From NCBI RefSeq assembly GCF_003651245.1, contig NZ_RAPE01000001.1, forward strand, positions 744,001 through 808,000: a stretch of DNA of 64,000 nt. Reading direction: 5' to 3'. The notes under the pieces were generated by a model, which saw nothing but the letters and a program-made list of their open reading frames with translations, did no database searches and was not told the origin of the DNA. The DNA comes from Roseovarius spongiae. GTDB taxonomy: Bacteria > Pseudomonadota > Alphaproteobacteria > Rhodobacterales > Rhodobacteraceae. The position numbers and the translations under genes were made by a program. This document shows, in pieces, positions 52,977 to 61,021 of this stretch; the stretch's first letter is position 1, and each line of letters starts with the position of its first letter.

Positions 52977-54305
52977 TCATGCAGACAGCGGCAGGAGGAT
53001 CGTCGCGCGCAGCCCGCCCGAGGCGCGGTTTTCCAGGCTGATTTCGCCGCCATGCGAAATCACGATGTTGCGTGCGATGGCAAGGCCGAGGCCCGCGCCG
53101 CCGGTTTCCGTGCTGCGGCTGTCTTCTCCGCGTACGAACGGCTCGAACACGGCGCGCAGGCGATCCGGCGCAACGCCCGGGCCCTCGTCCTCGATCGTGA
53201 TGATCGCGCTGGCGTCGTCCCGGGCCAGCGCCACGTGCGCGCCATCGCCATAGCGGATGGCGTTGTCGACGATATTGCCGATCGCACGCCCGAGCGCGAC
53301 GGGCCGGCCGCTGACGGTTGCGCCGTCGCCGCGCGTGAACTGGACGCCTCGCTCGTCGCACAGCCGCGACAACATACCGGCCAGATTGACAGGCTGAGCG
53401 CGCTCGGCATCTCCCGCGCCCCGTGCATAGGTCACAAGCCCATCCGCCATCACCGTCATCTCATCAAGCGTGCGGATCATCGGCGCTGCGTCTTCTTCCT
53501 CCAGCATCTCGGCGCGGATGCGTAAGCCGGTAATCGGCGTGCGCAGGTCGTGCCCCACGGCGGCAAGCGTGCGCATCCGTTCGGCATCGAAGCGCGCGAT
53601 CCGATCCTGCATGTCGTTGAAGGCCGCGGATGCGGCGCGCAGTTCGCGCGGGCCGGTCTCTGCCACGCGAACGCTGCGATCGCCCCGGCCGGCTGCGCCG
53701 GCGGCGGCGGCAAGGTCCTTTAGCGGCCGTGTCAGACGGCGGACGAAAAAGAGCGCGACACCGAGAACCGACAACAGGGAAATGCCCAGCGCCAGAAGAA
53801 GGATTTTCCCGGGAATCCCCGGCGGCCCCCCGGGGCGGCCCCCGCGCGAGACGGAATTGAGCCATTCGGCCCCGCCGTCGCCACGCAGGCGAATGGACAA
53901 CGCGACGGCCTCGCGGCCCCGCCGCTCACCGTTGCGACCGCGCACCATGATGGCCGCGCGAACGTCACGGTCCCCCAGGGCGGCGCGCAGCTCGCGTGCC
54001 AGGGCCACCGATCTCGGCGCGATGGGCATTTCGTCAACGACCGGGTGGGGATCGACCGAAACCCGCGAAAACCGCGTCGACGCTCTGCGGGCAGCGACTT
54101 GGCGCTGTCCTGGCCGGGCCGCCTCAATGGCCGGCACCAGTGAGACGATCCGCTGGACCTCCCGCTCAATCAGGTTTGCGCGGTCTTGCCGCGCCCGATC
54201 GGCATAAAGCAGCGCCGCCGCGATCAGCGTTGCGGCGATCAGCGCCACGGTCAGCAGAAGCGAAAAACGCACCGCCAGCCCGTCCACGGAGAAGCGCAGC
54301 TTCAT
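52977..54305 (-). CDS. two-component sensor histidine kinase
   Basis: The 442-residue protein has TM1 (about 14-34) and a periplasmic sensor of about 130 residues ending in a Gly/Pro/Arg-rich stretch (SRGGRPGGPPGIPGK). TM2 (about 167-188) and a HAMP linker follow. The DHp domain has His252 (AAVGHDLRTPITGLR), and the ATPase domain has IGNIVDNAIRYGDG (N box), EDEGPGVAPDRL (G1) and TGGAGLGLAIARN (G2). It is translated after its regulator (4-base overlap). The ligand is unknown; the nearest target candidates are the divergent EF-hand and heme-protein genes. Confidence 0.93.
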   Translation of the reverse strand: MKLRFSVDGLAVRFSLLLTVALIAATLIAAALLYADRARQDRANLIEREVQRIVSLVPAIEAARPGQRQVAARRASTRFSRVSVDPHPVVDEMPIAPRSVALARELRAALGDRDVRAAIMVRGRNGERRGREAVALSIRLRGDGGAEWLNSVSRGGRPGGPPGIPGKILLLALGISLLSVLGVALFFVRRLTRPLKDLAAAAGAAGRGDRSVRVAETGPRELRAASAAFNDMQDRIARFDAERMRTLAAVGHDLRTPITGLRIRAEMLEEEDAAPMIRTLDEMTVMADGLVTYARGAGDAERAQPVNLAGMLSRLCDERGVQFTRGDGATVSGRPVALGRAIGNIVDNAIRYGDGAHVALARDDASAIITIEDEGPGVAPDRLRAVFEPFVRGEDSRSTETGGAGLGLAIARNIVISHGGEISLENRASGGLRATILLPLSA

Positions 54306-55015
54306 TCCTCGACCACATCGGCGGCCAGCCGATATCCTCCACCCCATTCGGTCACGATGAGGCGCGGCGCCTTCGGATCGTCTTCGATCTTGCGGCGCAG
54401 CCGACTGACGGTGTTGTCGATGGCGCGGTCATAGACCTTGGCGTCCCGGCCCGCCGTCAAATCCAGAAGCCTGTCGCGGGACATGACGGTCTGCGGATGG
54501 TCGAGCATTACGCCGAGCAAACGGTTCTCGCCCGAGGTCAACGCCACCTTGCGCCCGTCATCGCGCTGGACGGTCTGCGCCGCCGGGTCGTGCAGCCAGT
54601 TTTTGAAACGACGCCGCTCGGTCGGCACCTTCGGTCCCGGCAGCTCGATCCGGCGCAGGACGGCCCGAATCCGCGCGAGCAGCTCGCGCGGGTTGAAGGG
54701 TTTGACGAGGTAGTCATCAGCGCCCAGCTCCAGCCCGACGATGCGGTCGGTCTCATCGGCCATGGCCGTCAGCAGGATCACCGGCGGGCCTCCACGCGCC
54801 ACCAGCCATCGGCAGAGACTGAGCCCGTCTTCGCCGGGCATCATGATGTCGAGGACGACCAGCGCCGGACGCAGATCGCCCAGGACGCGCCGGGCCTCGC
54901 CTGCATTCGCCGCCAGCGTTGTGCGAAACCCCTGCTTGCCCAGATACTGGCCAAGCGGCTCGCGGATATCGCGCGCGTCATCGACGATCAGGATTTGCGG
55001 GGCGGGCGGTTCCAT
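54302..55015 (-). CDS. OmpR-family response regulator
   Basis: The 237-residue protein has a receiver domain with acidic pair VDDARD, phospho-acceptor Asp56 (LVVLDIMMPGEDG), LLTAMADETDR and the KPF lysine (DDYLVKPFNPREL). A C-terminal winged helix follows (RAIDNTVSRLRRKIEDDP, VTEWGGGYRL). ATG 55015 was preferred over an in-frame upstream ATG because it opens on the receiver strand. First gene of the pair, divergent from the EF-hand gene. Confidence 0.94.
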   Translation of the reverse strand: MEPPAPQILIVDDARDIREPLGQYLGKQGFRTTLAANAGEARRVLGDLRPALVVLDIMMPGEDGLSLCRWLVARGGPPVILLTAMADETDRIVGLELGADDYLVKPFNPRELLARIRAVLRRIELPGPKVPTERRRFKNWLHDPAAQTVQRDDGRKVALTSGENRLLGVMLDHPQTVMSRDRLLDLTAGRDAKVYDRAIDNTVSRLRRKIEDDPKAPRLIVTEWGGGYRLAADVVEE

Positions 55016-55104
55016 CGGGCTTCGGTCCAGTTCGGTAATTTGCCTTCCCAAACTCCGTCATTTCGTGTCCGATTGATAGAGCGGGCCAAATCCGGACGAG
55101 GAGA

Positions 55105-55228
55105 AATTTGTCGCAAATCATGTCAAACCCCGGTTCTACGACAGTTGGCGACGATACTCCCTTCACGCTGACACACATTCAGACCCGGGATCATCCATAT
55201 CCAGGGCATCGAAGGCACGACGCCTTCG
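55105..55228. promoter_or_regulatory. dyad sequences in the regulator/EF-hand divergent promoter region
   Basis: ATTTG-TCG-CAAAT (55106-55118) is a small inverted repeat about midway in the gap. CGAAGGC-ACGAC-GCCTTCG (55210-55228) could form a hairpin in the EF-hand leader. Either could be a regulatory site for the neighbouring response regulator, but OmpR-type regulators usually bind direct repeats, so this is weak. Confidence 0.3.
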
Positions 55229-55253
55229 CTGCCAACTTTGAAAGGATGAGGCA

Positions 55254-55832
55254 ATGAAACGATCGAATTATCTTCCCGTCGGATTTCTGGCGCTTGCTTT
55301 GGCCGGGTCCGGCGCCATGATTGCGACCGCCCAGACCGCGCCGGCAGCCGGCGATCAGGCTTCGGCGGATGCGCAGGTTATCCGTGCCGATTATCGCGGC
55401 GACCGGGATCGCGGCGCGCGCCATATGCGCGGCAAGCATCACGGCAAGCACCGGCGGGGCGGGTTCGGCGGCGAGATGATGCGCACGCTGTTCGACGCGG
55501 TGGATGCCGATGGTGACGGAACGGTGACACGCGAAGAGGTGGACAGCTACCGCGCCTCCAGACTGGCCGAGGTGGACGCTTCTGGCGACGGCGCGCTCTC
55601 GATCGAGGAGTTCGACACGCTTTACCGCGAATTCACCCGCTCGCGCATGGTCGACATGTTCCAGCATCTCGATGCCGATGGCGATGGCGTCATCAGTCGC
55701 GACGAAATGGACACCCGTGTTTCCCGGATGTTCGATCGGATGGACCGCGACGGTGACGGGGCGCTGACCCTGCAACAGCGCGGCGCATCTCGGTCCGCGC
55801 CTGGCGCACCCGAAACCGATCCCGACAACTGA
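55254..55832 (+). CDS. secreted EF-hand calcium-binding protein
   Basis: The 192-residue protein has a signal peptide (LPVGFLALALAGSGAMIATAQ). A His/Arg/Gly-rich segment follows (about 53-72, RGARHMRGKHHGKHRRGG), then four EF-hand loops: DADGDGTVTREE (84-95), DASGDGALSIEE (108-119), DADGDGVISRDE (140-151) and DRDGDGALTLQQ (164-175). The last loop has Gln at position 12, which should weaken Ca binding. It probably binds calcium in the periplasm. It is divergent from the two-component genes and followed by the cytochrome b561 gene. Confidence 0.88.
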   Translation: MKRSNYLPVGFLALALAGSGAMIATAQTAPAAGDQASADAQVIRADYRGDRDRGARHMRGKHHGKHRRGGFGGEMMRTLFDAVDADGDGTVTREEVDSYRASRLAEVDASGDGALSIEEFDTLYREFTRSRMVDMFQHLDADGDGVISRDEMDTRVSRMFDRMDRDGDGALTLQQRGASRSAPGAPETDPDN

Positions 55833-55887
55833 CCCTTCGGAGGGCGGCCGATTGGCCGCCCTTTCCCCGGCCAAGGAGGACACGGAC

Positions 55888-56466
55888 ATGGCGCACGACC
55901 CAAGCCTGCATCGCACCCGCTCCACCGCACCCCGGCTGAGCGACGGGATTGACAGCTTCGGCATTGTCTCGAAGCTGAACCACTGGATATCTGCGACGCT
56001 GTTTCTCGGTGCTCTCGGTCTTGGCCTCTACATCGATAACGGCGGCCTGACGCGTGAGGCGATCGGACCTTACATGCAATGGCACAAGGCTCTCGGCGTC
56101 GCCGTATTGATCTACGGTCTATGGCGTGTCGGCTGGCGCATCGCACAGGGTTTTCCGCGCGGCGCCATCAAGGCGCCGCGCTGGCAGGAGCGGGTGGCGA
56201 AACTCAGCCATATCGGACTTCTGATCGCGATTCTGGCCATGCCCGTTTCGGGCGTCCTGATGACAATCGCCGCCGGTCGCGACCTGAGCATCTGGGGTGT
56301 GACGCTGCTCTCTGCGCCGGCGAAAACCGCGTGGCTAGACGGTGTCGCCGGCGCGGTTCACGACCTTGCGCCTCCGGTGATTTTGGTCCTGCTGGCACTC
56401 CATATCGGCGCGGCGCTCAAACACCACTTCATTGATCGCGATGCGACTCTGAGGCGGATGGTGTAG
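55888..56466 (+). CDS. cytochrome b561 (CybB-type diheme membrane protein)
   Basis: The 192-residue protein has four helices. Histidines at 32, 66, 158 and 172 keep the spacing of the heme ligands in E. coli CybB (34 apart, then 14 apart). Examples are KLNHWISATLF, MQWHKALGVAVL and LALHIGAALKHH. CybB-type proteins oxidise quinol and can act as superoxide:quinone oxidoreductases or electron donors to periplasmic partners. A strong AAGGAGGA precedes ATG 55888, 55 bases after the EF-hand stop. Confidence 0.88.
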   Translation: MAHDPSLHRTRSTAPRLSDGIDSFGIVSKLNHWISATLFLGALGLGLYIDNGGLTREAIGPYMQWHKALGVAVLIYGLWRVGWRIAQGFPRGAIKAPRWQERVAKLSHIGLLIAILAMPVSGVLMTIAAGRDLSIWGVTLLSAPAKTAWLDGVAGAVHDLAPPVILVLLALHIGAALKHHFIDRDATLRRMV

Positions 56467-56538
56467 TATGACTCGGGCGACCCAACTGTCACGTGCGCCT
56501 GTCCCATCTCAATTTCGCTTGGCAAAGGAGAATTTCCA

Positions 56539-57453
56539 ATGGATGACCAAAGGCCTCAGCCCCGCCTGACCGCAGCCGATTTCGACCAGGAACTTCTGGA
56601 CCTCTACGATTACTACGCGCATGGCAAGATTTCGAAACGGGAGTTTCTGGATCGTGCCGGCAAATGGGCCATCGGTGGTCTGACGGCGGCCGCGATCCTT
56701 GGCGCGCTTGCGCCCAATTACGCGCTGGCCCGGCAGGTGGCCGAAGATGATCCCGACATTCAGGGCGAAGACATCACCTATCCCAGTCCAAACGGAACGG
56801 GCGAGATCACGGCCTATCTGGTCCGGCCAACCGAAATCGACGCCGACCGCCCCCCGGCCGCTGTTCTGGTCGTCCACGAAAACCGCGGTCTGAACCCCTA
56901 CATCCGCGACGTGGTGCGCCGCCTCGCCAAGGCGGGATTCGTCGCCATGGGGCCCGATGGGCTTTCCTCGCTCGGCGGCTACCCGGGCAGCGACGACGAG
57001 GGCCGCGAGATGCAGCGAAGCCTCGATCAGGACGCGCTTCTGAACGACTTCTTCGCGGGTTTCGAGCATCTTCAGGCGCTTGACGGCACGAACGGCAAGG
57101 TGGGCGCGACCGGCTTCTGCTATGGAGGCGGTGTCGTGAACAAGCTGGCGGTCGCCTATCCTGAGCTGGCGGCAGGCGTTCCCTTCTACGGCGCGGCCCC
57201 CGACAGCAACCAGGTGGCCCGGATCGAGGCCCCGCTGATGATCCAGCTCGCCGCACTCGATCAGCGTATCAACGCCATGTGGCCGGACTACCAGAAAGCG
57301 CTGGAGGCAAGCGACAAGCGGTACGAGGCGCATATCTACCCCGGCGTGAACCACGGCTTCCACAACGACACCACGCCGCGCTACGACGAAGATGCCGCCC
57401 GGCTCGCCGAAGAGCGCATGGTGGCCTGGTTCCGTACATACCTCGCCGGCTAA
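56539..57453 (+). CDS. dienelactone hydrolase family protein with export-signal-like N-terminus
   Basis: The 304-residue alpha/beta hydrolase has catalytic triad Cys194 (GATGFCYGGGVV), Asp241 (LAALDQRIN) and His272 (PGVNHGFHND); Glu114 in VVHENRGLNP matches the family's regulatory Glu. Residues 31-66 form a Tat-like segment (ISKREFLDRAGKW, then a hydrophobic run to APNYALA) with Lys-Arg where a twin Arg is expected, after a 30-residue cytoplasmic extension. Similar leaders occur in YghX-type hydrolases. True substrate unknown. Confidence 0.85.
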   Translation: MDDQRPQPRLTAADFDQELLDLYDYYAHGKISKREFLDRAGKWAIGGLTAAAILGALAPNYALARQVAEDDPDIQGEDITYPSPNGTGEITAYLVRPTEIDADRPPAAVLVVHENRGLNPYIRDVVRRLAKAGFVAMGPDGLSSLGGYPGSDDEGREMQRSLDQDALLNDFFAGFEHLQALDGTNGKVGATGFCYGGGVVNKLAVAYPELAAGVPFYGAAPDSNQVARIEAPLMIQLAALDQRINAMWPDYQKALEASDKRYEAHIYPGVNHGFHNDTTPRYDEDAARLAEERMVAWFRTYLAG

Positions 57454-57574
57454 GCCAAATCGCGCCGGCAAGCGGTCAATTCCCCGTGTGCCGTGGTTGA
57501 ATGGGCCATGCCCGCGCACAATTACAGATGAGCGCTGAAATCCGCTCTTGTAACAGCAGTTGGGAGACATCGAC

Positions 57575-58075
57575 ATGACGACCCCGAACCCGACGCGCCG
57601 AACCGTCGTTTCCACTGCCGGGGCAGCGTTTCTCATTGGCGCGTCCGGCCTGACCAGACCGGCGCGCGCGAAATCCCTTGAACCCACTCCGACGATGCGG
57701 GGCGGAGCCAACAATTATCTTCCGGGCGCCCCGATCGTGGATAGGATCGGTGGTGGCGGCTTCTGGACCACCGGGACTGTGCGCCGTGCGGGCGACGGTG
57801 CGCCTCTTGCCGGTCGCCGCATTCAGGTCTGGGCCCATACGACCGAAGGTCACGAACGCGACGCACGGTCGCATGGCGCGGTGCTTACGGACGCCAATGG
57901 TGTGTTCCGTATCGAGATGCCGCAGATCGTGCCTGCATTCGGTCAGCCCCACGGGCACCTCGCCTTCGATGCCGATTACGATGACGGCGACTTCGAGACG
58001 GTTTTCCTGCGTCCGGTGTTGGCGCGGGCATCCGACACGAGCCTGCATGCAGAGTTCGTCTTGCGTCCTCTCTGA
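57575..58075 (+). CDS. Tat-exported intradiol ring-cleavage dioxygenase-like protein
   Basis: The 166-residue protein has a twin-arginine signal (NPTRRTVVSTAGAAFLIGAS ... PARA). The body resembles the catalytic domain of protocatechuate 3,4-dioxygenases: a GTVRRAGDGAPLAGRRIQVW strand pair, LTDANGVFRIEMP and a QPHGHLAF segment that could supply the His-x-His iron ligands. The two tyrosine ligands of true intradiol enzymes are not evident, so activity is uncertain. ATG 57575 has GGGAG upstream; a TTG five codons earlier is less likely. The next gene overlaps by one base (TGATG). Confidence 0.7.
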   Translation: MTTPNPTRRTVVSTAGAAFLIGASGLTRPARAKSLEPTPTMRGGANNYLPGAPIVDRIGGGGFWTTGTVRRAGDGAPLAGRRIQVWAHTTEGHERDARSHGAVLTDANGVFRIEMPQIVPAFGQPHGHLAFDADYDDGDFETVFLRPVLARASDTSLHAEFVLRPL

Positions 58076-58659
58076 TGACGTCGTCGCGGCGCGCGATCCT
58101 ATGGGTGGCTCTGGCCGTGGCCATTGCGCTGCCATTGATCGCCGCGGCGCAAAGTCCGCTTCTGCAATGGCGCGAGCCGGTCTACATCATTGCCGGATTC
58201 GCCGGAATCGTCGGGCTGGCGCTTCTGCTTGTCCAGCCCTTGCTGATCACGGGTCTGCTTATGGGAAGCCCGGCCCGACGCATCCATGTCTGGACCGGAG
58301 CGGGGTTGGTTTTCGCGATTGTTGTCCATGTGGCGGGCCTTTGGATCACCAGCCCGCCCGACGTGGTGGACGTTCTGCTTTTTCGCTCACCGACACCGTT
58401 TTCGGTCTGGGGTGCGGTAGCGATGTGGGCCGTCTTCGCAACCGCCATCCTTGCGGCCGTGAGAAAACGGCTGGGACTTCGCGTCTGGCGACTCGGGCAC
58501 AGCGCGGCGGCGGTCGTGATCGTCACGGCGTCCGTCATTCACGCCTGGCTTGTTCAGGGGGCGATGGGGGACGTCACGAAAGGGGCGCTCTGCATGCTCG
58601 TCCTGTGGGCAGGAGCATGGGCTCTCCGGCGGCGGCGGGTATGGCGGATGCTCCGCTAG
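58075..58659 (+). CDS. diheme ferric reductase-like transmembrane protein
   Basis: The 194-residue protein has five or six helices. Two His pairs, His71/His85 and His142/His156, are each 14 residues apart on separate helices, the bis-heme arrangement of ferric reductase/NOX/MsrQ membrane domains. There is no FAD/NADPH domain, so electrons must come from a partner or quinol. It is coupled to the dioxygenase-like gene (TGATG). MsrQ-like electron delivery to the exported neighbour is an inference. Confidence 0.8.
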   Translation: MTSSRRAILWVALAVAIALPLIAAAQSPLLQWREPVYIIAGFAGIVGLALLLVQPLLITGLLMGSPARRIHVWTGAGLVFAIVVHVAGLWITSPPDVVDVLLFRSPTPFSVWGAVAMWAVFATAILAAVRKRLGLRVWRLGHSAAAVVIVTASVIHAWLVQGAMGDVTKGALCMLVLWAGAWALRRRRVWRMLR

Positions 58660-58719
58660 CCGCGGAGATGCACGCTTTCGTGTAGCGTGCCGTTGGTCTT
58701 CAAGTGAGGAACCGGCGGC

Positions 58720-59409
58720 TCATTTGTCACCGCCGGCCGATGCTCCGAAACGCCCCTCGGCCCATTTCGACAGGCGGAGCATCGGGTAGCAATAGATGAA
58801 GTAGAACACCGCGATCAGGCTGTAGATGAACATGATGTCGCCCGGCATTCTCATGATCGCCACCTCGCCCTGTCGGGTCAGTTCGGAAATACCGATGACC
58901 GACAGGACCGCCGTGCTTTTGATAACGATGACGTAGATGCTCGCCATGGGCGGGATCGTCAGCTTCAGCGCCTGTGGCACGAGGATGTAACGGTAGGTCT
59001 GCAGCCGCGTCATTCCGACCGAGCGCGCGGCTTCGGTCTGGCCGCTGGGAACCGCGTGGATCGCGGCGGCCACGATTTCCGTCACGTAGCTGGACGTGTA
59101 GAGCGACAACGAGACGATGGCGGCGGTATAGCTGTCAAACGAAAGCCAGGCGATGCCGGTGGCCGGAAGCACGAAATAGACGATGTAGAGCTGCACCAGG
59201 TAGGGGGAGCCGCGCAGCAGGTGCAGATAGAGATTTATCACCCCGTTCAGCAGCCGGAAGCCCGCCGTCTTGGCCACGCCCAGCACGAAGCCGATGCTCG
59301 ACCCGATGGCGATGGCGATGATCGAGATCTGGAATGTCAGCCACAGCCCCTTCAGCAGAAAGGGGTAGAGCTGCACCACGATGTGCCACTTGTCAGCGAT
59401 CCATTCCAT
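58720..59409 (-). CDS. polar amino-acid ABC transporter permease (distal)
   Basis: The 229-residue HisM/GlnP-type permease has five helices. The first half holds LLKGLWLTFQISIIAIAIGS and LLRGSPYLVQLYIVYFVLP. The EAA loop region reads VPSGQTEAARSVGMTRLQTY. Last gene of the five-gene uptake operon. It converges on the diheme protein gene, 60 bases away. Confidence 0.92.
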   Translation of the reverse strand: MEWIADKWHIVVQLYPFLLKGLWLTFQISIIAIAIGSSIGFVLGVAKTAGFRLLNGVINLYLHLLRGSPYLVQLYIVYFVLPATGIAWLSFDSYTAAIVSLSLYTSSYVTEIVAAAIHAVPSGQTEAARSVGMTRLQTYRYILVPQALKLTIPPMASIYVIVIKSTAVLSVIGISELTRQGEVAIMRMPGDIMFIYSLIAVFYFIYCYPMLRLSKWAEGRFGASAGGDK

Positions 59410-59421
59410 GCGCGCGCCCCC

Positions 59422-60114
59422 TCAATTCGCCTGCCAGGCGCTGCCGCCCAGACGGTTCTGCACGATGCCCGACAACACCAGCATCATGGCGTAGATGCCG
59501 AGATAGCAGATCGCGACGGTGACATAGCTTTCGGTGGCCACGACCGTTTCGGAAAACATCAAAAGCCCGGCGCCAAGCAATTCAAAGACCGCGATGATGC
59601 TGAGCAGCGAGGTGTCCTTGATCAGCACGGCGGTCTGACCCAGCAGCGGCGGCATCACGTTGGCGACGGCCTGGGGCAGGGTGATGTAGCGCATCGTCTG
59701 GCGCGGCGTCATCCCGACCGACAGCGCGCCCTCGATCTGCCCCCGCGCGACCGAGCCGATCCCGGCGCGGATGATCTCGCCCATGTAGGGCGAGGTGTGT
59801 AGCGTCAGCGCGATGATCCCGGACTGAACCTCGTCGAACAACATCCCCGCGGGCATGATCGTCGGCAGGCCGTAATAGACGAGGTAGATCTGCACCAGCA
59901 GAGGCGTCGAACGGATGAACTGGATATAGCCCGCGACGGGCCGCCAGAACAGCGGGTTCTTCGACATCCGCGCCAGCGCCAGCACCGTGCCCAGCACCAG
60001 CGACAGGACGAGACAGACGGCCGAGATCCACAGCGTCTGCCAGATGCCCTGGGCGAAAACGTCGGCATATTCCGACACCAGCCGGAGATTGAAGAAATCC
60101 TGGAGCCACATCAT
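59422..60114 (-). CDS. polar amino-acid ABC transporter permease (proximal)
   Basis: The 230-residue HisQ/GlnP-type permease contains FAQGIWQTLWISAVCLVLSL, FIRSTPLLVQIYLVYYGLP and the EAA loop VARGQIEGALSVGMTPRQTM. It pairs with the other permease to form the membrane channel; 12 bases separate the genes. Confidence 0.92.
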   Translation of the reverse strand: MMWLQDFFNLRLVSEYADVFAQGIWQTLWISAVCLVLSLVLGTVLALARMSKNPLFWRPVAGYIQFIRSTPLLVQIYLVYYGLPTIMPAGMLFDEVQSGIIALTLHTSPYMGEIIRAGIGSVARGQIEGALSVGMTPRQTMRYITLPQAVANVMPPLLGQTAVLIKDTSLLSIIAVFELLGAGLLMFSETVVATESYVTVAICYLGIYAMMLVLSGIVQNRLGGSAWQAN

Positions 60115-60190
60115 CGGCGCTGCGCGAACCTGCCTGTCATGTCAGATGGGGTCGGACAGGGGCGCCGCGACGCCCCCGTCCCGGTGGCGA

Positions 60191-60988
60191 TCACTTGTGA
60201 TCGGCTTCCCAATCGGTGGAGTTCCACCAATAGGCGACCTTTTCGTCCAGGCGCCCGTCGATGCGGATCAGTCGCATGTAGTTGTCGAGGCTGTTCAGCA
60301 GATGCACGGAATCGGGCCGCACGGCAAAGCCGAGCGGTTCACGGTTCAGCTCGCCATCCAGCAGGACGATGCCGTCGATCGACGACTGGAAGCCCGACAG
60401 CGTCGCCTTGTCGGTGACACCCGCCGTGGCGCGGCCCGACATGACGGCCTGGACCGCCTGCGCGGTGCCGCCGGAAAATTCCTTCAGCTCGGCTTCGGGC
60501 AGGAACTTGCGCGCCGCCGACGCGTAGGAAGAGGCCTGCGTTGCGGCCAGCGACACGTCGGGCTTGTTCAGGTCTTCCCAGCTGGTGAAGTCGCTGCCTT
60601 CCTTGGTGAAGGCGACCGTCTCGGCAAAGAAGACCGGCTCGGTGAACATGATCTGCATCGAACGCTGCGCCGTCGGCGTCATGTCGGCGGCGATGAAATC
60701 GGCCTTGCCCGAGGTCAGCGCGGGGATCAGGCCCTTCCAGTCATAATCCTGCACGACCAGCTTCACGCCCATGTCGTCGGCCATCATCTGCGCCAGTTCG
60801 ACAGCAAGACCGGTGCGTTCGCCATTTTTGTTTATGAAGCTGACGGGCGGACCCTGGGTCTGCACGGCGATGGTCATCTCGCCGGTGCGCACGATCTTTT
60901 CCATCGTGCTTTCGGCCCATGACACGGTGGCCATCGCCGCCATTGCTGCGCCGCCGATCAGTGCGACGGTCAGGTTCTTAAGTTTCAT
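60191..60988 (-). CDS. ABC transporter substrate-binding protein, family 3 (polar amino acids)
   Basis: The 265-residue protein has a Sec signal peptide (VALIGGAAMAAMATVSWAES). SBP family 3 motifs are GLAVELAQMMADDMGVK, LTSGKADFIAADMTPTAQRS and FTEPVFFAETVAF. The Arg in TPTAQRS is the residue that usually binds the amino-acid carboxylate. A full Shine-Dalgarno AAGGAGG lies 9 bases before the start (minus strand). Ligand is not evident. Confidence 0.92.
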   Translation of the reverse strand: MKLKNLTVALIGGAAMAAMATVSWAESTMEKIVRTGEMTIAVQTQGPPVSFINKNGERTGLAVELAQMMADDMGVKLVVQDYDWKGLIPALTSGKADFIAADMTPTAQRSMQIMFTEPVFFAETVAFTKEGSDFTSWEDLNKPDVSLAATQASSYASAARKFLPEAELKEFSGGTAQAVQAVMSGRATAGVTDKATLSGFQSSIDGIVLLDGELNREPLGFAVRPDSVHLLNSLDNYMRLIRIDGRLDEKVAYWWNSTDWEADHK

Positions 60989-61021
60989 TATGTCTCTCCT
61001 CCTTGATGAGCGATTATCGGT

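Noticed and set aside
52680-58659. Genomic island inserted at tRNA-Ser
   Set aside because: No integrase gene follows and I see no repeated copy of the tRNA 3' end downstream, so the tRNA position alone is not evidence.
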